A stretch of DNA of 64,000 nt from a virus. Below the pieces are notes generated by a model. The model was not told the origin of the DNA. It searched no databases and was given only the letters and a program-made list of their open reading frames with translations. The DNA lies in the IMG/VR virus record IMGVR_UViG_3300032093_000121, positions 1 through 64,000 of that record, one strand, 5' to 3'. The position numbers were made by a program, and so were the translations under genes. Position 1 is the first letter of the stretch; every line of letters begins with the position of its first letter. Positions 30,781 to 38,583 of this stretch are shown here, in pieces.

Positions 30781-32003
30781 ATTCGCACCACGGTCAGGCG
30801 CTCGGCCGCTCTCGTTATTCCCGTGTAGAGCCATCTCCAGCGATCCTTTCTGAATGAGAAGGACTCGTCGAACAGTAGGATGCTGTTCCACTGCGAGCCC
30901 TGAGACTTGTGAACTGTGAGAGCGTATCCGTAGTCAAACTCTTGCGCTTCCTTGCGCTCGAACCACGGAAGGTCATCGCCCTTGCCGAGGAAGTAGTGCT
31001 CGTGAGCGAGAACGCTCTGAGCGAAGTTTCCTTCCTCTGGGTAGATGTCCATGACGACCTTGTTGTCCATAACGCCGCCGACGCTGGAGACATTGAAGAT
31101 GGCTCCGTTCAGGAGGCCAGCGTCGTGGTCATTGCGAAGGCAGACCAGTCGGTCACCGATGACTGGATAGGGATCGTCAATTCCCTTGAGAGTGCGGACC
31201 CGACGATTGGTGGCGAACCGAGTCTTGTTGCGACCGACCAGAATTTGATCAAAGGCGAGTGCCTCTTGGGGATCGATCTTTTCACCTGCGATGACGCGGC
31301 AATTGTCACCGAACTCGCCCAAGGAGAGAGGCTGCTCGTTCCGGACTTGGGTCGCCATCCGGATAATCGGGGAGTCCTCAGCCTGACGGTGGATCTCGTC
31401 CAACATGACATCTGGCTTGACGTTCTCGGTGAAGTACCCGGCTCCACCGACAGGAGGCAGCTGAGCAGGATCGCCCAAGACAAGGACTTTGACACCGAAC
31501 GAAAGTAAGTCTGCTCCCATTCGTGCGTCAACCATAGAGCACTCATCAATGATGACGAGTTTGGCTTGTCGAACATCACTGTCAGGATTGAGAACAAAGA
31601 AGGGCTGTTTCAAGCTCTCCCTCTCTTGCTCAATCATTTTCCTGAGATCTTTCACACGAGGGCTTTTCTCAGGATCCTCTTTCTCATCAATTAGCTCATT
31701 GATAAGAGTTTGTAATTGTCTTTCCATGTCTACCAGAGAGGCTTTACCCTTTTCCCGTGAATGATAGATCAAGGAATGAATTGTTGTTGCTCCAGGACAT
31801 CCTTTTGATTGAAGGACATAGGCCGCTTTCCCAGTGAAGGCCGCGAACAAGACTGTTCCATTTACGCCTTCTGCAAGGTGTTTCGCAAGAGTTGTTTTCC
31901 CTGTTCCGGCGTATCCAAACAGATGAAAAACCTGTTCGTCGCCGTTGAGGAGCCAGTCCCGGACCTGTGATAGTGCATCATTCTGTTGAGGCGACCAACG
32001 CAT
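30777..32003 (-). CDS. RecD/Dda-like SF1 helicase
   Basis: 408 aa from the ATG at 32003. Motifs: I GYAGTGKT (30-37), II VIIDECSM, III GDPAQLPPVGG, V/VI TVHKSQGS and YTGITRA. A 5'-3' DNA helicase of the RecD2/Dda type, probably acting in replication restart or recombination. The ribosome site is weak, and a strong 13-bp hairpin (32027-32064) lies just upstream, so its translation or transcription may be limited. Confidence 0.92.
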   Translation of the reverse strand: MRWSPQQNDALSQVRDWLLNGDEQVFHLFGYAGTGKTTLAKHLAEGVNGTVLFAAFTGKAAYVLQSKGCPGATTIHSLIYHSREKGKASLVDMERQLQTLINELIDEKEDPEKSPRVKDLRKMIEQERESLKQPFFVLNPDSDVRQAKLVIIDECSMVDARMGADLLSFGVKVLVLGDPAQLPPVGGAGYFTENVKPDVMLDEIHRQAEDSPIIRMATQVRNEQPLSLGEFGDNCRVIAGEKIDPQEALAFDQILVGRNKTRFATNRRVRTLKGIDDPYPVIGDRLVCLRNDHDAGLLNGAIFNVSSVGGVMDNKVVMDIYPEEGNFAQSVLAHEHYFLGKGDDLPWFERKEAQEFDYGYALTVHKSQGSQWNSILLFDESFSFRKDRWRWLYTGITRAAERLTVVRM

Positions 32004-32026
32004 GGATATTCTTTCTATGAGAAGGT

Positions 32027-32064
32027 GCGACCGGAGAGTAGGGAGGAGGAAACTCTCCGGTCGC
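32027..32064. terminator. Perfect 13-bp inverted repeat
   Basis: GCGACCGGAGAGT (32027-32039) pairs perfectly with ACTCTCCGGTCGC (32052-32064); the loop is 12 bases. It lies between the SSB-like gene and the helicase. There is no T-run after it on the minus strand, so it is either a factor-assisted terminator, a processing site or an mRNA-stabilising hairpin that sets a high SSB-to-helicase ratio. Confidence 0.6.
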
Positions 32065-32085
32065 AGGCTTCGTTCCGGGAGGAGG

Positions 32086-32937
32086 TTAGAACGGAGCCTT
32101 TTCGGGATCGTTGCCGCCAGCCGAGCCGCCACCACCTTCGGCAGTCGCAGACTGCTGTTGGTTGAAGTCAGCACGAGCGACACCCGAGAGTACCATGTCG
32201 CGGAAGTTCATCGCTTCCTGGAGGAGGTTTCCCTCAACCGAAGGATCGATCAGAGACTTGGCCCAAGTTTCCTTCAACGGACTGATGTTGAAGTTGAAGA
32301 AGGAGCCAGCCTCATTCTTCTGCTTGATGGTGCGGAGCCGAGCACGATTCGCGAACATCGGAGGCTTGCCCTTGATGAGATACATCGAGGTCAGCCAGTC
32401 GCGATACGGCTTGATCTTCGTGGAGCTGAAGGAAATCACCGCGAACGATTCGACCTCGGTTCCTTCCTCGTTCAGGATCAGCCCGTAGACGTAGTAGGTC
32501 TCAATGACCTCGTTGTCGCCGTGCTTGAACGAAATTCGCTTCCCATCAGTTCCCTTCGGCGGAATACGAGTTCCACCATTGTTCTTGATGAGATCCTTCA
32601 CCAGCTCGCCGTTCGGGTCATGCAGAGTGACAAAGCCACCACCCTTGATGCGAGGAACCCATTCGACCCACGCTTCCTCCTTATGAACAGGAAGGAAGAT
32701 GACCTGCTCCGTCAGTTCGCCGGTCACGGTGTTGAGCATGAGTCCTGGCTTCGCGCCCTCAATCGCACCTTCCTCGACTTCCGGCGAGTTTGACTGAAGG
32801 AGGTTGATGAACGGAATGGAAAGGTCAGTGCCTTTCGTATCCTCGAAGCCGACTCCGGCCATTTCACCGTAATTGAAGTTTCCGACAGAAACTGCCGTTC
32901 CCTTTTCTTCGGCCTTTGCTACGTCTTTTCCAGCCAT
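32086..32937 (-). CDS. Probable ssDNA-binding protein with PF tail
   Basis: 283 aa. Beta-rich body, with a Gln/Gly-rich flexible linker (QQQSATAEGGGGSAGG) at the end and a final NDPEKAPF. This body-linker-acidic-tip layout is that of phage ssDNA-binding proteins. It sits between helicases and a coiled-coil protein and has its own ribosome site (AAAGGA). A TTGACC-type -35 lies upstream, but the -10 is unclear. Assignment is by layout, not by a recognised fold. Confidence 0.55.
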   Translation of the reverse strand: MAGKDVAKAEEKGTAVSVGNFNYGEMAGVGFEDTKGTDLSIPFINLLQSNSPEVEEGAIEGAKPGLMLNTVTGELTEQVIFLPVHKEEAWVEWVPRIKGGGFVTLHDPNGELVKDLIKNNGGTRIPPKGTDGKRISFKHGDNEVIETYYVYGLILNEEGTEVESFAVISFSSTKIKPYRDWLTSMYLIKGKPPMFANRARLRTIKQKNEAGSFFNFNISPLKETWAKSLIDPSVEGNLLQEAMNFRDMVLSGVARADFNQQQSATAEGGGGSAGGNDPEKAPF

Positions 32938-33017
32938 GACTGGTATCCTTTCGTTGTTGAACGTTGATGCCTCTACTTTAAGACAGCTGACCCGAGGCTC
33001 CGGTCAACCGAATTAGG

Positions 33018-33140
33018 ATTGGAGGTTCAGGACACATCCTGCGTTTAGCTCAGCGGCAGAACGGGCGAGACGTTCACTTGGGCGAATCCACTTGTTCCGA
33101 GCATTTCGTCCTCTGGGCCTTTCGATCCAGATCCTCCAAT
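33018..33140 (+). ncRNA. Structured RNA candidate with tRNA-like D-arm
   Basis: A 123-base stretch closed by a perfect 8-bp stem (ATTGGAGG 33018-33025, CCTCCAAT 33133-33140). Inside: CAGGA/TCCTG (28-41), CGTT/AACG around TTAGCTCAGCGGCAGA (42-63, tRNA D-arm-like), GGGCGAAT/ATTTCGTCC (80-111), and CTGG/CCAG (last two digits or offset from 33000). Several pairs are G-U on the plus strand but would be A-C on the minus strand, which favours a plus-strand RNA, opposite to the genes. It is not a complete tRNA: no anticodon arm or T-arm fits. Confidence 0.4.
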
Positions 33141-33143
33141 GTG

Positions 33144-33713
33144 TTAATTCGCTCCTTTGATTTTCGAGAAGCGCTGACGGAATACGCCGAAGAGATCCAG
33201 CGGAAGATCGGAGCCTTCGCCAAGCTGTTCACGAACAAAGGCGTCCAGCGTCTGCCAATGAACGTTTTCTTCCTTCTTGACGTTGAGCGGAGTCTTGGAC
33301 TGTCCGAGTTGCTTTTCGAACTCTTTCGCCCATTCTTCTTGGTCACGACCAAATTCAATAATGAAGCGCCGCTTGATGAGCGCACCATGACCGTTTTCGT
33401 TGAGCCACCCGAAAGCGAGAGGTTTCTTGTCGCTCGTGATGCTGGCTCGGATCTTCTCAGAGATCGTGATGGTACGACCATCGGGCAGATTGAGCTTGCC
33501 CTCGATACCATCCATCAGCTTGGGAATTTCGTGCTCGGTGATTCGCTGGAGGTTCTTCTTGGCCTCATCCAGCAGGAGCTCGAGTCGCTCCACTTCGGCC
33601 TGAGCGGCCTCTTGTTCGTCGGCAAGAGCGACGAGTGCTCCCATAAGATTTCCACCAGGAGCGATGGTAGATTGCTCTTTGAAAGCTGAATAGTCCGGAA
33701 TATCTTCGCTCAT
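33144..33713 (-). CDS. Coiled-coil phage protein
   Basis: 189 aa from the ATG at 33713. A long helix (about residues 25-60, ADEQEAAQAEVERLELLLDEAKK pattern split over heptads) precedes a compact beta region with DGRTITISEKIRAS and FGWLNENGHG. Conserved-looking phage gene near recombination and replication genes; function not known to me. Driven by the promoter at 33771-33799. Confidence 0.65.
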   Translation of the reverse strand: MSEDIPDYSAFKEQSTIAPGGNLMGALVALADEQEAAQAEVERLELLLDEAKKNLQRITEHEIPKLMDGIEGKLNLPDGRTITISEKIRASITSDKKPLAFGWLNENGHGALIKRRFIIEFGRDQEEWAKEFEKQLGQSKTPLNVKKEENVHWQTLDAFVREQLGEGSDLPLDLFGVFRQRFSKIKGAN

Positions 33714-33770
33714 GTCATGTCCTTTGTTATCCGTCACCGAGGGCCAGCACCGCGCCACCCCTCAGCCTAT

Positions 33771-33799
33771 GTCATAGCACCGCCCCGTTCATCTGACAA
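33771..33799 (-). promoter_or_regulatory. TTGTCA-TGAAC class promoter
   Basis: TTGTCA (33794-33799), GA, TGAAC, 17-base spacer, TATGAC (33771-33776). Starts the replication group from the coiled-coil protein leftward. Confidence 0.7.
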
Positions 33800-33800
33800 G

Positions 33801-34139
33801 TTAAAACATTCGTACAGATATTTCAGCGTAGTCACCTTGACGACCAGACCACTGAAGGAGCTTGAGTTTTCCTCCGTTGTAATGCCCAGCGACAGCAGTG
33901 GCCATTCCAATGAGAGCAGGATTTCCAATCAGTAGCAAATAATCTTCATCACTGTAAGTCTTCAATTTATCATGAAGATCTCCAATGATGTTTTCGGGAT
34001 TGAATGGGTGTGCGCTAGGACTCAAGAGATACTGAATTTGACCGAACTTCTCAGCTTTCTCAAGAGTACGGAATCTGGGAACCAAGTCCCCAGATCCTTC
34101 GTCGAAGCGCATTTGTTTCTGGACGACGAATACAGTCAT
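33801..34139 (-). CDS. Hypothetical protein
   Basis: 112 aa from the ATG at 34139, which has AAGGAG upstream and overlaps the helicase stop (ATGA). An alpha/beta pattern with DYLLLIGNPALIGMATAVAGH suggests a small nucleotide- or protein-binding fold. Not recognised. Its stop abuts the promoter of the next gene. Confidence 0.65.
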   Translation of the reverse strand: MTVFVVQKQMRFDEGSGDLVPRFRTLEKAEKFGQIQYLLSPSAHPFNPENIIGDLHDKLKTYSDEDYLLLIGNPALIGMATAVAGHYNGGKLKLLQWSGRQGDYAEISVRMF

Positions 34140-35608
34140 ATCCACTCCTTCAGCTCATCACCGAGGATAGTGCTGGCGATGTCTCGTTTGTTGCGAAGGT
34201 TGTCCACGATGCGTTCGTCAACCGTTCCGGGGCAGACGATGTCAATGTAGAGAACCGGATTATCGTCCATGCCTGCTCGGTGAGCACGATCCTCGGACTG
34301 AAGGCGATCGATCAGACGGAAACTGTTGGAATAGTAGACCATTGTTTTGGCCTGATGCAGAGTGAGGCCAGGACCTCCCTTTTGGGCTGTGCCGACGAAC
34401 CACTGAACATCTCCAGCTTGGAACGCCAGCTTGTTCCGTTCAGCCTGATCATCGTCAACAGAGCCGTCGTAGCGAACAGCTTTCTTTCCAAGAAGATCCA
34501 TGATCTGGTCAACGTCATGACGAAAACGAGCCCATACAATTCCTGGATGGAAAGTCTCATCACGAATCTCTTCCATTGCTTCGAGGCGAGGGTTCTGATT
34601 GCCCAAGATGCGAACAGGCTCATCGTCACCAGTCGGAACGTAGTTGCAGAGAATCTGTTGCATACGAAGAAGGCGCACGATCGGGAGCTCACCATCCAGA
34701 ACTTCGCCATCATCAAATTTGTAGAGAAACTCGTCTTTCAACTCGTTGTAGATTGCTCTCTGCGTGGAAGTCATTTCCACATATTTCTTGGAATACAGTT
34801 TCGGAGGAAGATCCAGAACATCGTCTTTCAAGACACGATCCGTGATCTCTTTCAGCCATTCTTCAAGAAGATCCATATTCTTGTAGCCGAGAAGTTTGTC
34901 GAAGCCAGGATCATACCCGAGCTCACGTTTACACTGCTCAGCAGTAAACCACTCACCAAAGAATTGACGGAACTCAACTGCTCCACCGATACCCTTACGT
35001 TTCCAGAAGTTTTCATCAAGAAACTTGACTTGTGAATATACGTCGAAGGGTCCAACTGCGATTGGAGTTCCTGTGAGGATTCTTCGGTGACTCGCGTAAC
35101 GCCCAGAGGCGATGATCGACTTCGTACGCTTCGCTCCTGGAGACTTGATGTTGTGAGCTTCATCAAGAATATAGAGTGCTTTACGCCGACGAAGGAATTT
35201 CCAGACTGTGTCCTTGCCCTTCTGAGTCATGAAAGCATTGTAAGAGATGAGCATGACCGCGAGGCCCTTGTGCTTCATCAACATTTCCATTGCTCGAATG
35301 TTATCTTTGGTGTCTTTCTTTGCCGTTAGAAAGACTTGCACCATCGTGTCAAGAGCGACTTCAGCTGGCATGTGTTTCGGGATTTCATCAGTGTTCCAGT
35401 TTCGCTCAACTCCGGGAGGAGCGACGACGAGCAGACCATCTATCTCACCGTTGAGATATAGGAATGACGCTGTGTCGATGACTGGTTTTGTCTTTGCCGT
35501 TCCCTGCTCCCAGAACAGACCCCACGACGTCGAGCGAACGTGTTTCTCAAGGTGTTCTTTCTGATGGTTGAAGGGGTCAATGACGTGAGGGTATTGTGAC
35601 AGATCCAT
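34136..35608 (-). CDS. SNF2-family SF2 helicase/translocase
   Basis: 490 aa from the ATG at 35608 (AGGAG upstream). Motif I is an EQGTAKTK variant (34-41), with motif Ia VVAPPGV, motif II LDEAH, motif III TGTPI, and later VGTAQKGGPGLTLHQA and QSEDRAHRAG (motifs V and VI). Phage SNF2-like proteins act in replication or recombination. The degenerate GTAKTK form of the P-loop (no GKT) is common in this phage group. First gene behind the promoter at 35633-35661. Confidence 0.88.
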   Translation of the reverse strand: MDLSQYPHVIDPFNHQKEHLEKHVRSTSWGLFWEQGTAKTKPVIDTASFLYLNGEIDGLLVVAPPGVERNWNTDEIPKHMPAEVALDTMVQVFLTAKKDTKDNIRAMEMLMKHKGLAVMLISYNAFMTQKGKDTVWKFLRRRKALYILDEAHNIKSPGAKRTKSIIASGRYASHRRILTGTPIAVGPFDVYSQVKFLDENFWKRKGIGGAVEFRQFFGEWFTAEQCKRELGYDPGFDKLLGYKNMDLLEEWLKEITDRVLKDDVLDLPPKLYSKKYVEMTSTQRAIYNELKDEFLYKFDDGEVLDGELPIVRLLRMQQILCNYVPTGDDEPVRILGNQNPRLEAMEEIRDETFHPGIVWARFRHDVDQIMDLLGKKAVRYDGSVDDDQAERNKLAFQAGDVQWFVGTAQKGGPGLTLHQAKTMVYYSNSFRLIDRLQSEDRAHRAGMDDNPVLYIDIVCPGTVDERIVDNLRNKRDIASTILGDELKEWI

Positions 35609-35632
35609 ATGGTTTCTCCTTTTCTGAGTATC

Positions 35633-35661
35633 ATCATAGCCCAAGGAGGGCTCTCTTGCAA
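35633..35661 (-). promoter_or_regulatory. Promoter, TTGC class
   Basis: TTGCAA (35656-35661), 17-base spacer, TATGAT (35633-35638), directly upstream of the SNF2-like gene. Confidence 0.65.
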
Positions 35662-35960
35662 TCTCGGTGTTTCAACCTCCTGACTCCACCTGCCTTTACT
35701 TAACTTCGGGTGAAAGAAATAAGTGGAGGCAGAGGAAGTCCAATGTTTGCAACAGCTTAACCCCTTCTGACTCTACTTACTCTACTTACTTTACTAAATA
35801 ATAAGTGGAGCCTCAGAGGCCGCTCCGACCACCGTGGGCCATTTACCCCACGGTTGCCAGCTAGGGGGAGGCAGTAAAGCAAGTAAAGTCAGCCATTACA
35901 TTTGCCAATGCTTCCAAGCACTTAGCGAGTTTCCTCTGACTCCACCTGCCTCCACTTACT
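35645..35960. other. Repeat-rich noncoding region, candidate origin
   Basis: 316 bases without a gene. Direct repeats of CTGACTCCACCTGCCTxxACTTA begin near 35680 and 35936, with a related CTGACTCTACTTACTCTACTTAC-like copy near 35767. Two hairpins: CTGCCTTTACTTA (35690-35702) with TAAGTGGAGGCAG (35720-35732), and ACCGTGGG with CCCACGGT near 35834-35857. Words are shared with 1761-2130. It divides late lysis genes from replication genes. Iterons and position suit an origin, but this is inference. Confidence 0.5.
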
Positions 35961-36194
35961 TCACTTCGGACAGCCCCACGCTAATCGCGCGGCGTTGTTC
36001 TGTTTTGCCTGAAGGATCGAGTCATCAGGCCACGAAGACTTCCAGTATATCGGTTTCCAAGCATCACAGACAGCGAGCTGATTAGCCTCGCCAGTCTCAA
36101 TCTTTCCGATACCCGTCATCGTCGTGCAGCTTGCCAGCATCAGCGTCACGAGCAACAGCGTCACGCGCTGCAAGAGCTTTCTTGACCCGACCAT
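35961..36194 (-). CDS. Outer-membrane spanin lipoprotein (Rz1-like)
   Basis: 77 aa from the ATG at 36194 (GGAGG seven bases upstream). Basic start, hydrophobic stretch and lipobox LASC, so it is lipidated and sent to the outer membrane. It begins inside the i-spanin gene in another frame, the classical nested Rz/Rz1 layout. Together they fuse inner and outer membranes at lysis. Confidence 0.75.
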   Translation of the reverse strand: MVGSRKLLQRVTLLLVTLMLASCTTMTGIGKIETGEANQLAVCDAWKPIYWKSSWPDDSILQAKQNNAARLAWGCPK

Positions 36195-36321
36195 TGAGTT
36201 CCTCCATCTGTTCCTGGATAGCTCTCGCTCCTCCAGCATCCAATAGCTTATTCCGTTCAACATAGTCGAACAGAGATTGAGCCATCTTTAGAAGTGCTAA
36301 AAGAAGCGAGAGCCAAGACAC
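36097..36321 (-). CDS. Inner-membrane spanin-like protein (Rz-like)
   Basis: 74 aa from a GTG at 36321 preceded by AGGAGGTGATC, an almost perfect anti-16S match. N-terminal hydrophobic segment (SWLSLLLALLKM), then a charged helical, coiled-coil-like domain. Short for an Rz protein, but its overlap with the lipoprotein and its place after holin and amidase support the role. Confidence 0.65.
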   Translation of the reverse strand: MSWLSLLLALLKMAQSLFDYVERNKLLDAGGARAIQEQMEELNGRVKKALAARDAVARDADAGKLHDDDGYRKD

Positions 36322-36333
36322 AGGATCACCTCC

Positions 36334-36579
36334 TCACTTGACAGGTGGTTGCTGTTTCGCCAGACCAGAGAACCCGTCACGAACGATGTTGACCAGCGTC
36401 TTGAGAACTCCAAGAGCCGCAACGGCCAAAGAAGTCCATTCAGGCGAGATCCACGAACCTGAGCATTCAAGGTTTCCGGTAGGGAGAGCAGAGCACCCCG
36501 TAGCGATCAAGAACGCAGTGAAGGCTGCGAGCAGCGCAATCACAACGTTCAAGATATTGTGAAACAAATTGGAATTCAT
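36334..36579 (-). CDS. Probable holin
   Basis: 81 aa from the ATG at 36579 (AAGGAG upstream). Two hydrophobic segments (about residues 7-28 and 49-66) with a short polar linker. Located between the endolysin and the spanin pair, as holins are. It should form membrane lesions that release or activate the endolysin. Confidence 0.65.
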   Translation of the reverse strand: MNSNLFHNILNVVIALLAAFTAFLIATGCSALPTGNLECSGSWISPEWTSLAVAALGVLKTLVNIVRDGFSGLAKQQPPVK

Positions 36580-36625
36580 ATCTACTCCTTTTCTCCTCAT
36601 ACCTACCTGCCGGATAGGCTCGGTC

Positions 36626-37348
36626 TCAGACGATCGCTCCGAGTGGATCTTTGCGAACGTCGAAGGACGGACACGCCTTGTTGGCGTATTGATTGTGACC
36701 AGTGATTTTCTTCACCTTGAATTTCTTCGCCAGGAAGCGATTCAGCCATAGCATCGAACTTCTCTGGGCTTCCGTGCGAGTGTCCTCGGCTCGCTTGCCA
36801 TCAGCGCTGATGCCACCGAAATAACTCACGCCGATTGTGCCAGTGTTGTGATCCTGAACGTGGGCACCGACCTGACCGATGGGACGCCCAAGAGAGATGC
36901 GACCATCAGGATGAATGAGGTAGTGATAGCCAACGTCCGAGAAACCGCGAGCCTTGTGCCACGAGCGAACGTCTTCGACGGTGTAGTCTTTACCAGCCGG
37001 AGTCGCCGTGCAGTGATTGATGATCTCGTCGATTGGACGCTTTGTGTCGAGTAGCTTCAGAGACGAGAGATTCGGAGGCGGAAGACCTTCTGACGAAGTG
37101 AAAACCAGCTCAGGAGCTGGATTCTGCATCGGTGTCTTGTCAGGCTCTGGCTTTTTCGATTTCGGAGGAGTGATTGCCTCAAGCAGAACTTTCTTTGTCT
37201 GAGGTCCAGCTTTGCCATCAACGACAAGACCGTACTTTTCCTGAAATGCTTCGACAGCTTTCTTTGTGATCTTACCAGCCTTGCCGTCGATCACTCCAGG
37301 ATTGAAGCCGAGCTTTTTCAGTGCCTCTTGGATTTGAAGAATGTTCAT
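36626..37348 (-). CDS. Endolysin: N-acetylmuramoyl-L-alanine amidase
   Basis: 240 aa from the ATG at 37348. N-terminal peptidoglycan-binding domain (LKKLGFNPGVIDGKAG ... GLVVDGKAG, residues 5-60), Pro-rich linker, then an amidase_2/T7-lysozyme-like domain: INHCTATP (zinc His), GYHYLIHPDG, HNTGTIGVSY and a final KACPSFDV (Cys/zinc site). Cleaves the peptide cross-bridge stem at lysis. Confidence 0.92.
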   Translation of the reverse strand: MNILQIQEALKKLGFNPGVIDGKAGKITKKAVEAFQEKYGLVVDGKAGPQTKKVLLEAITPPKSKKPEPDKTPMQNPAPELVFTSSEGLPPPNLSSLKLLDTKRPIDEIINHCTATPAGKDYTVEDVRSWHKARGFSDVGYHYLIHPDGRISLGRPIGQVGAHVQDHNTGTIGVSYFGGISADGKRAEDTRTEAQRSSMLWLNRFLAKKFKVKKITGHNQYANKACPSFDVRKDPLGAIV

Positions 37349-37815
37349 CACTGCTCTCCTTTCTTCACCACATTCGGTGTCACATCGAGAGATGGAATAG
37401 AATCAGGGTTGATCACGAAGTTGAAGACTGCTGGACGAAGTGGGATGAATCCGAACAGCCAAACTCGACGACTGTATGTGATAGAGATCGGAGGTCCCTG
37501 CTCAAGACATGGGAAAGCCCAGTCGAGTATCACATACTGCGATAGATCTCCTGGAAGCTGTCTGTAAGTAGCGATACCTCTCTCACTGCAAACCAGCGAA
37601 TCGTCCTTTGCAAGAAGACGGTATTCGGCCCACCAGTCAGCTTCGACAGTTCCAAATGGGGTCTCTCGTACAGAGGACATCACCCATTGATTGTTTGAAT
37701 CTTTGACGATCGTCATCGTCTTCTGATTTATGAAAAAGTTTGTTGAAAATATAAGCCAGGAAACAATGGCGATCTTCAACACCAAAAGAGTGGTGAAAAT
37801 GATTCGAAGTTTCAT
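37348..37815 (-). CDS. Membrane-anchored hypothetical protein
   Basis: 155 aa from the ATG at 37815, overlapping the upstream stop (TGATG). A hydrophobic N-terminal segment (LRIIFTTLLVLKIAIVSWLIF) acts as signal anchor, with a mainly beta outer domain ending VTPNVVKKGEQ. Located in the lysis group; may be a lysis regulator or exclusion protein. Unknown. Confidence 0.65.
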   Translation of the reverse strand: MKLRIIFTTLLVLKIAIVSWLIFSTNFFINQKTMTIVKDSNNQWVMSSVRETPFGTVEADWWAEYRLLAKDDSLVCSERGIATYRQLPGDLSQYVILDWAFPCLEQGPPISITYSRRVWLFGFIPLRPAVFNFVINPDSIPSLDVTPNVVKKGEQ

Positions 37816-38051
37816 CACGGGGCACCTCCAACGATGACCTTCCTGAAGGTCCAAATAATTCCAAGAAGAGTGGTCACCACTGTTCCCAGAGTTGCGATCC
37901 CCCATTTCAATCTGTTGGCCTCTTCTCTGGCCCGCTCTTTTTCCCGCTCGTTCATTTCCTTCCGGAGCGCTTCGATTTCCTCATGCTGTTCCTCGAGTTT
38001 CTTCTCAAGGGCAGCTATTCTCCAATCCGAAAGGTCATTCTGAGTTGTCAT
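37815..38051 (-). CDS. Coiled-coil membrane protein (XhlA-like)
   Basis: 78 aa. Residues 8-48 are a charged coiled coil (LEKKLEEQHEEIEALRKEMN), followed by one membrane segment (about 53-72). The layout resembles XhlA-type holin partners. It heads the lysis group. Confidence 0.65.
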   Translation of the reverse strand: MTTQNDLSDWRIAALEKKLEEQHEEIEALRKEMNEREKERAREEANRLKWGIATLGTVVTTLLGIIWTFRKVIVGGAP

Positions 38052-38109
38052 CGAGCGCTCCCTCTATTCAGCAACTGGATGTTTATGTTGAGCTAGTCTC
38101 CAGTTTGGT

Positions 38110-38260
38110 TGCACGAGGGCAACGCTAAGGCCAGCCAGTTTATTGCGCCCTTCAGAGCCGCCATCAGAGCCGCTCTGAACCCCTTGGCTGGCATTGGTGG
38201 CACAACATACAGGCCAGCCCTTGCCGCTTGCCAGCGGCCTTCTGAGGCGTCCTGTTTTAT
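38110..38260. repeat. GC-rich dispersed repeat element
   Basis: Noncoding 226-base gap (38052-38278) containing repeated GCCGC-CAGAGCC words and GCCAGCGGCCTTCTGAG (38230-38246), identical to 22315-22331. Confidence 0.6.
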
Positions 38261-38278
38261 GTTCCACCAACCCCATTC

Positions 38279-38497
38279 TTAAGCCTCCGGTAACTCAGGA
38301 CGAGCAGCGAGTTGCTCTTGGAGATTACGAACTGCACCGCGCTCCAGTTCGAGTTCCTGCATCACCTGTTGAAGCTGAGCCTGAACTCCAGCTTTCTCGC
38401 CAGCCATCGCAGCGCACCGTTCAGAGAGCTGCGAAACCTGCTGACGAAGTTCAGCCATGAAGGCTTCAACCTCGACAGGAATTGTGAAAGTTGCCAT
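38279..38497 (-). CDS. Small coiled-coil protein
   Basis: 72 aa, nearly all helical heptads (LRQQVSQLSERCAAM, QLQQVMQELELERG). Between the tail-protein block and the lysis genes. Could be a tail-fibre or lysis accessory. Unknown. Confidence 0.65.
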   Translation of the reverse strand: MATFTIPVEVEAFMAELRQQVSQLSERCAAMAGEKAGVQAQLQQVMQELELERGAVRNLQEQLAARPELPEA

Positions 38498-38543
38498 GAT
38501 CGTATCTCCGTGATATCTATGATTATTTGGTGATCATACTTCC

Positions 38544-38583
38544 AAAAAGCCGTTCTAGCAATCGAAATTACTTTACGGCTTTT
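38544..38583 (-). terminator. Rho-independent terminator
   Basis: On the minus strand AAAAGCCG (38583-38576) and CGGCTTTT (38552-38545) form an 8-bp stem around a long loop, and five T follow. It directly follows the stop of 38568-38843 and overlaps its end, so it should end or weaken the tail transcript. Confidence 0.55.

Noticed and set aside
33037-33120. Complete tRNA gene
   Set aside because: Only the D-arm word fits; acceptor, anticodon and T-arm pairing fail in every register I tried.
35834-36085. Plus-strand frame of 83 codons over the repeat-rich noncoding region
   Set aside because: No ribosome site, spans hairpins and overlaps the spanin gene in antisense.
38064-38276. Open frame of 70 codons in the lysis region
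   Set aside because: It is made entirely of the GC-rich repeat element and has no ribosome site.
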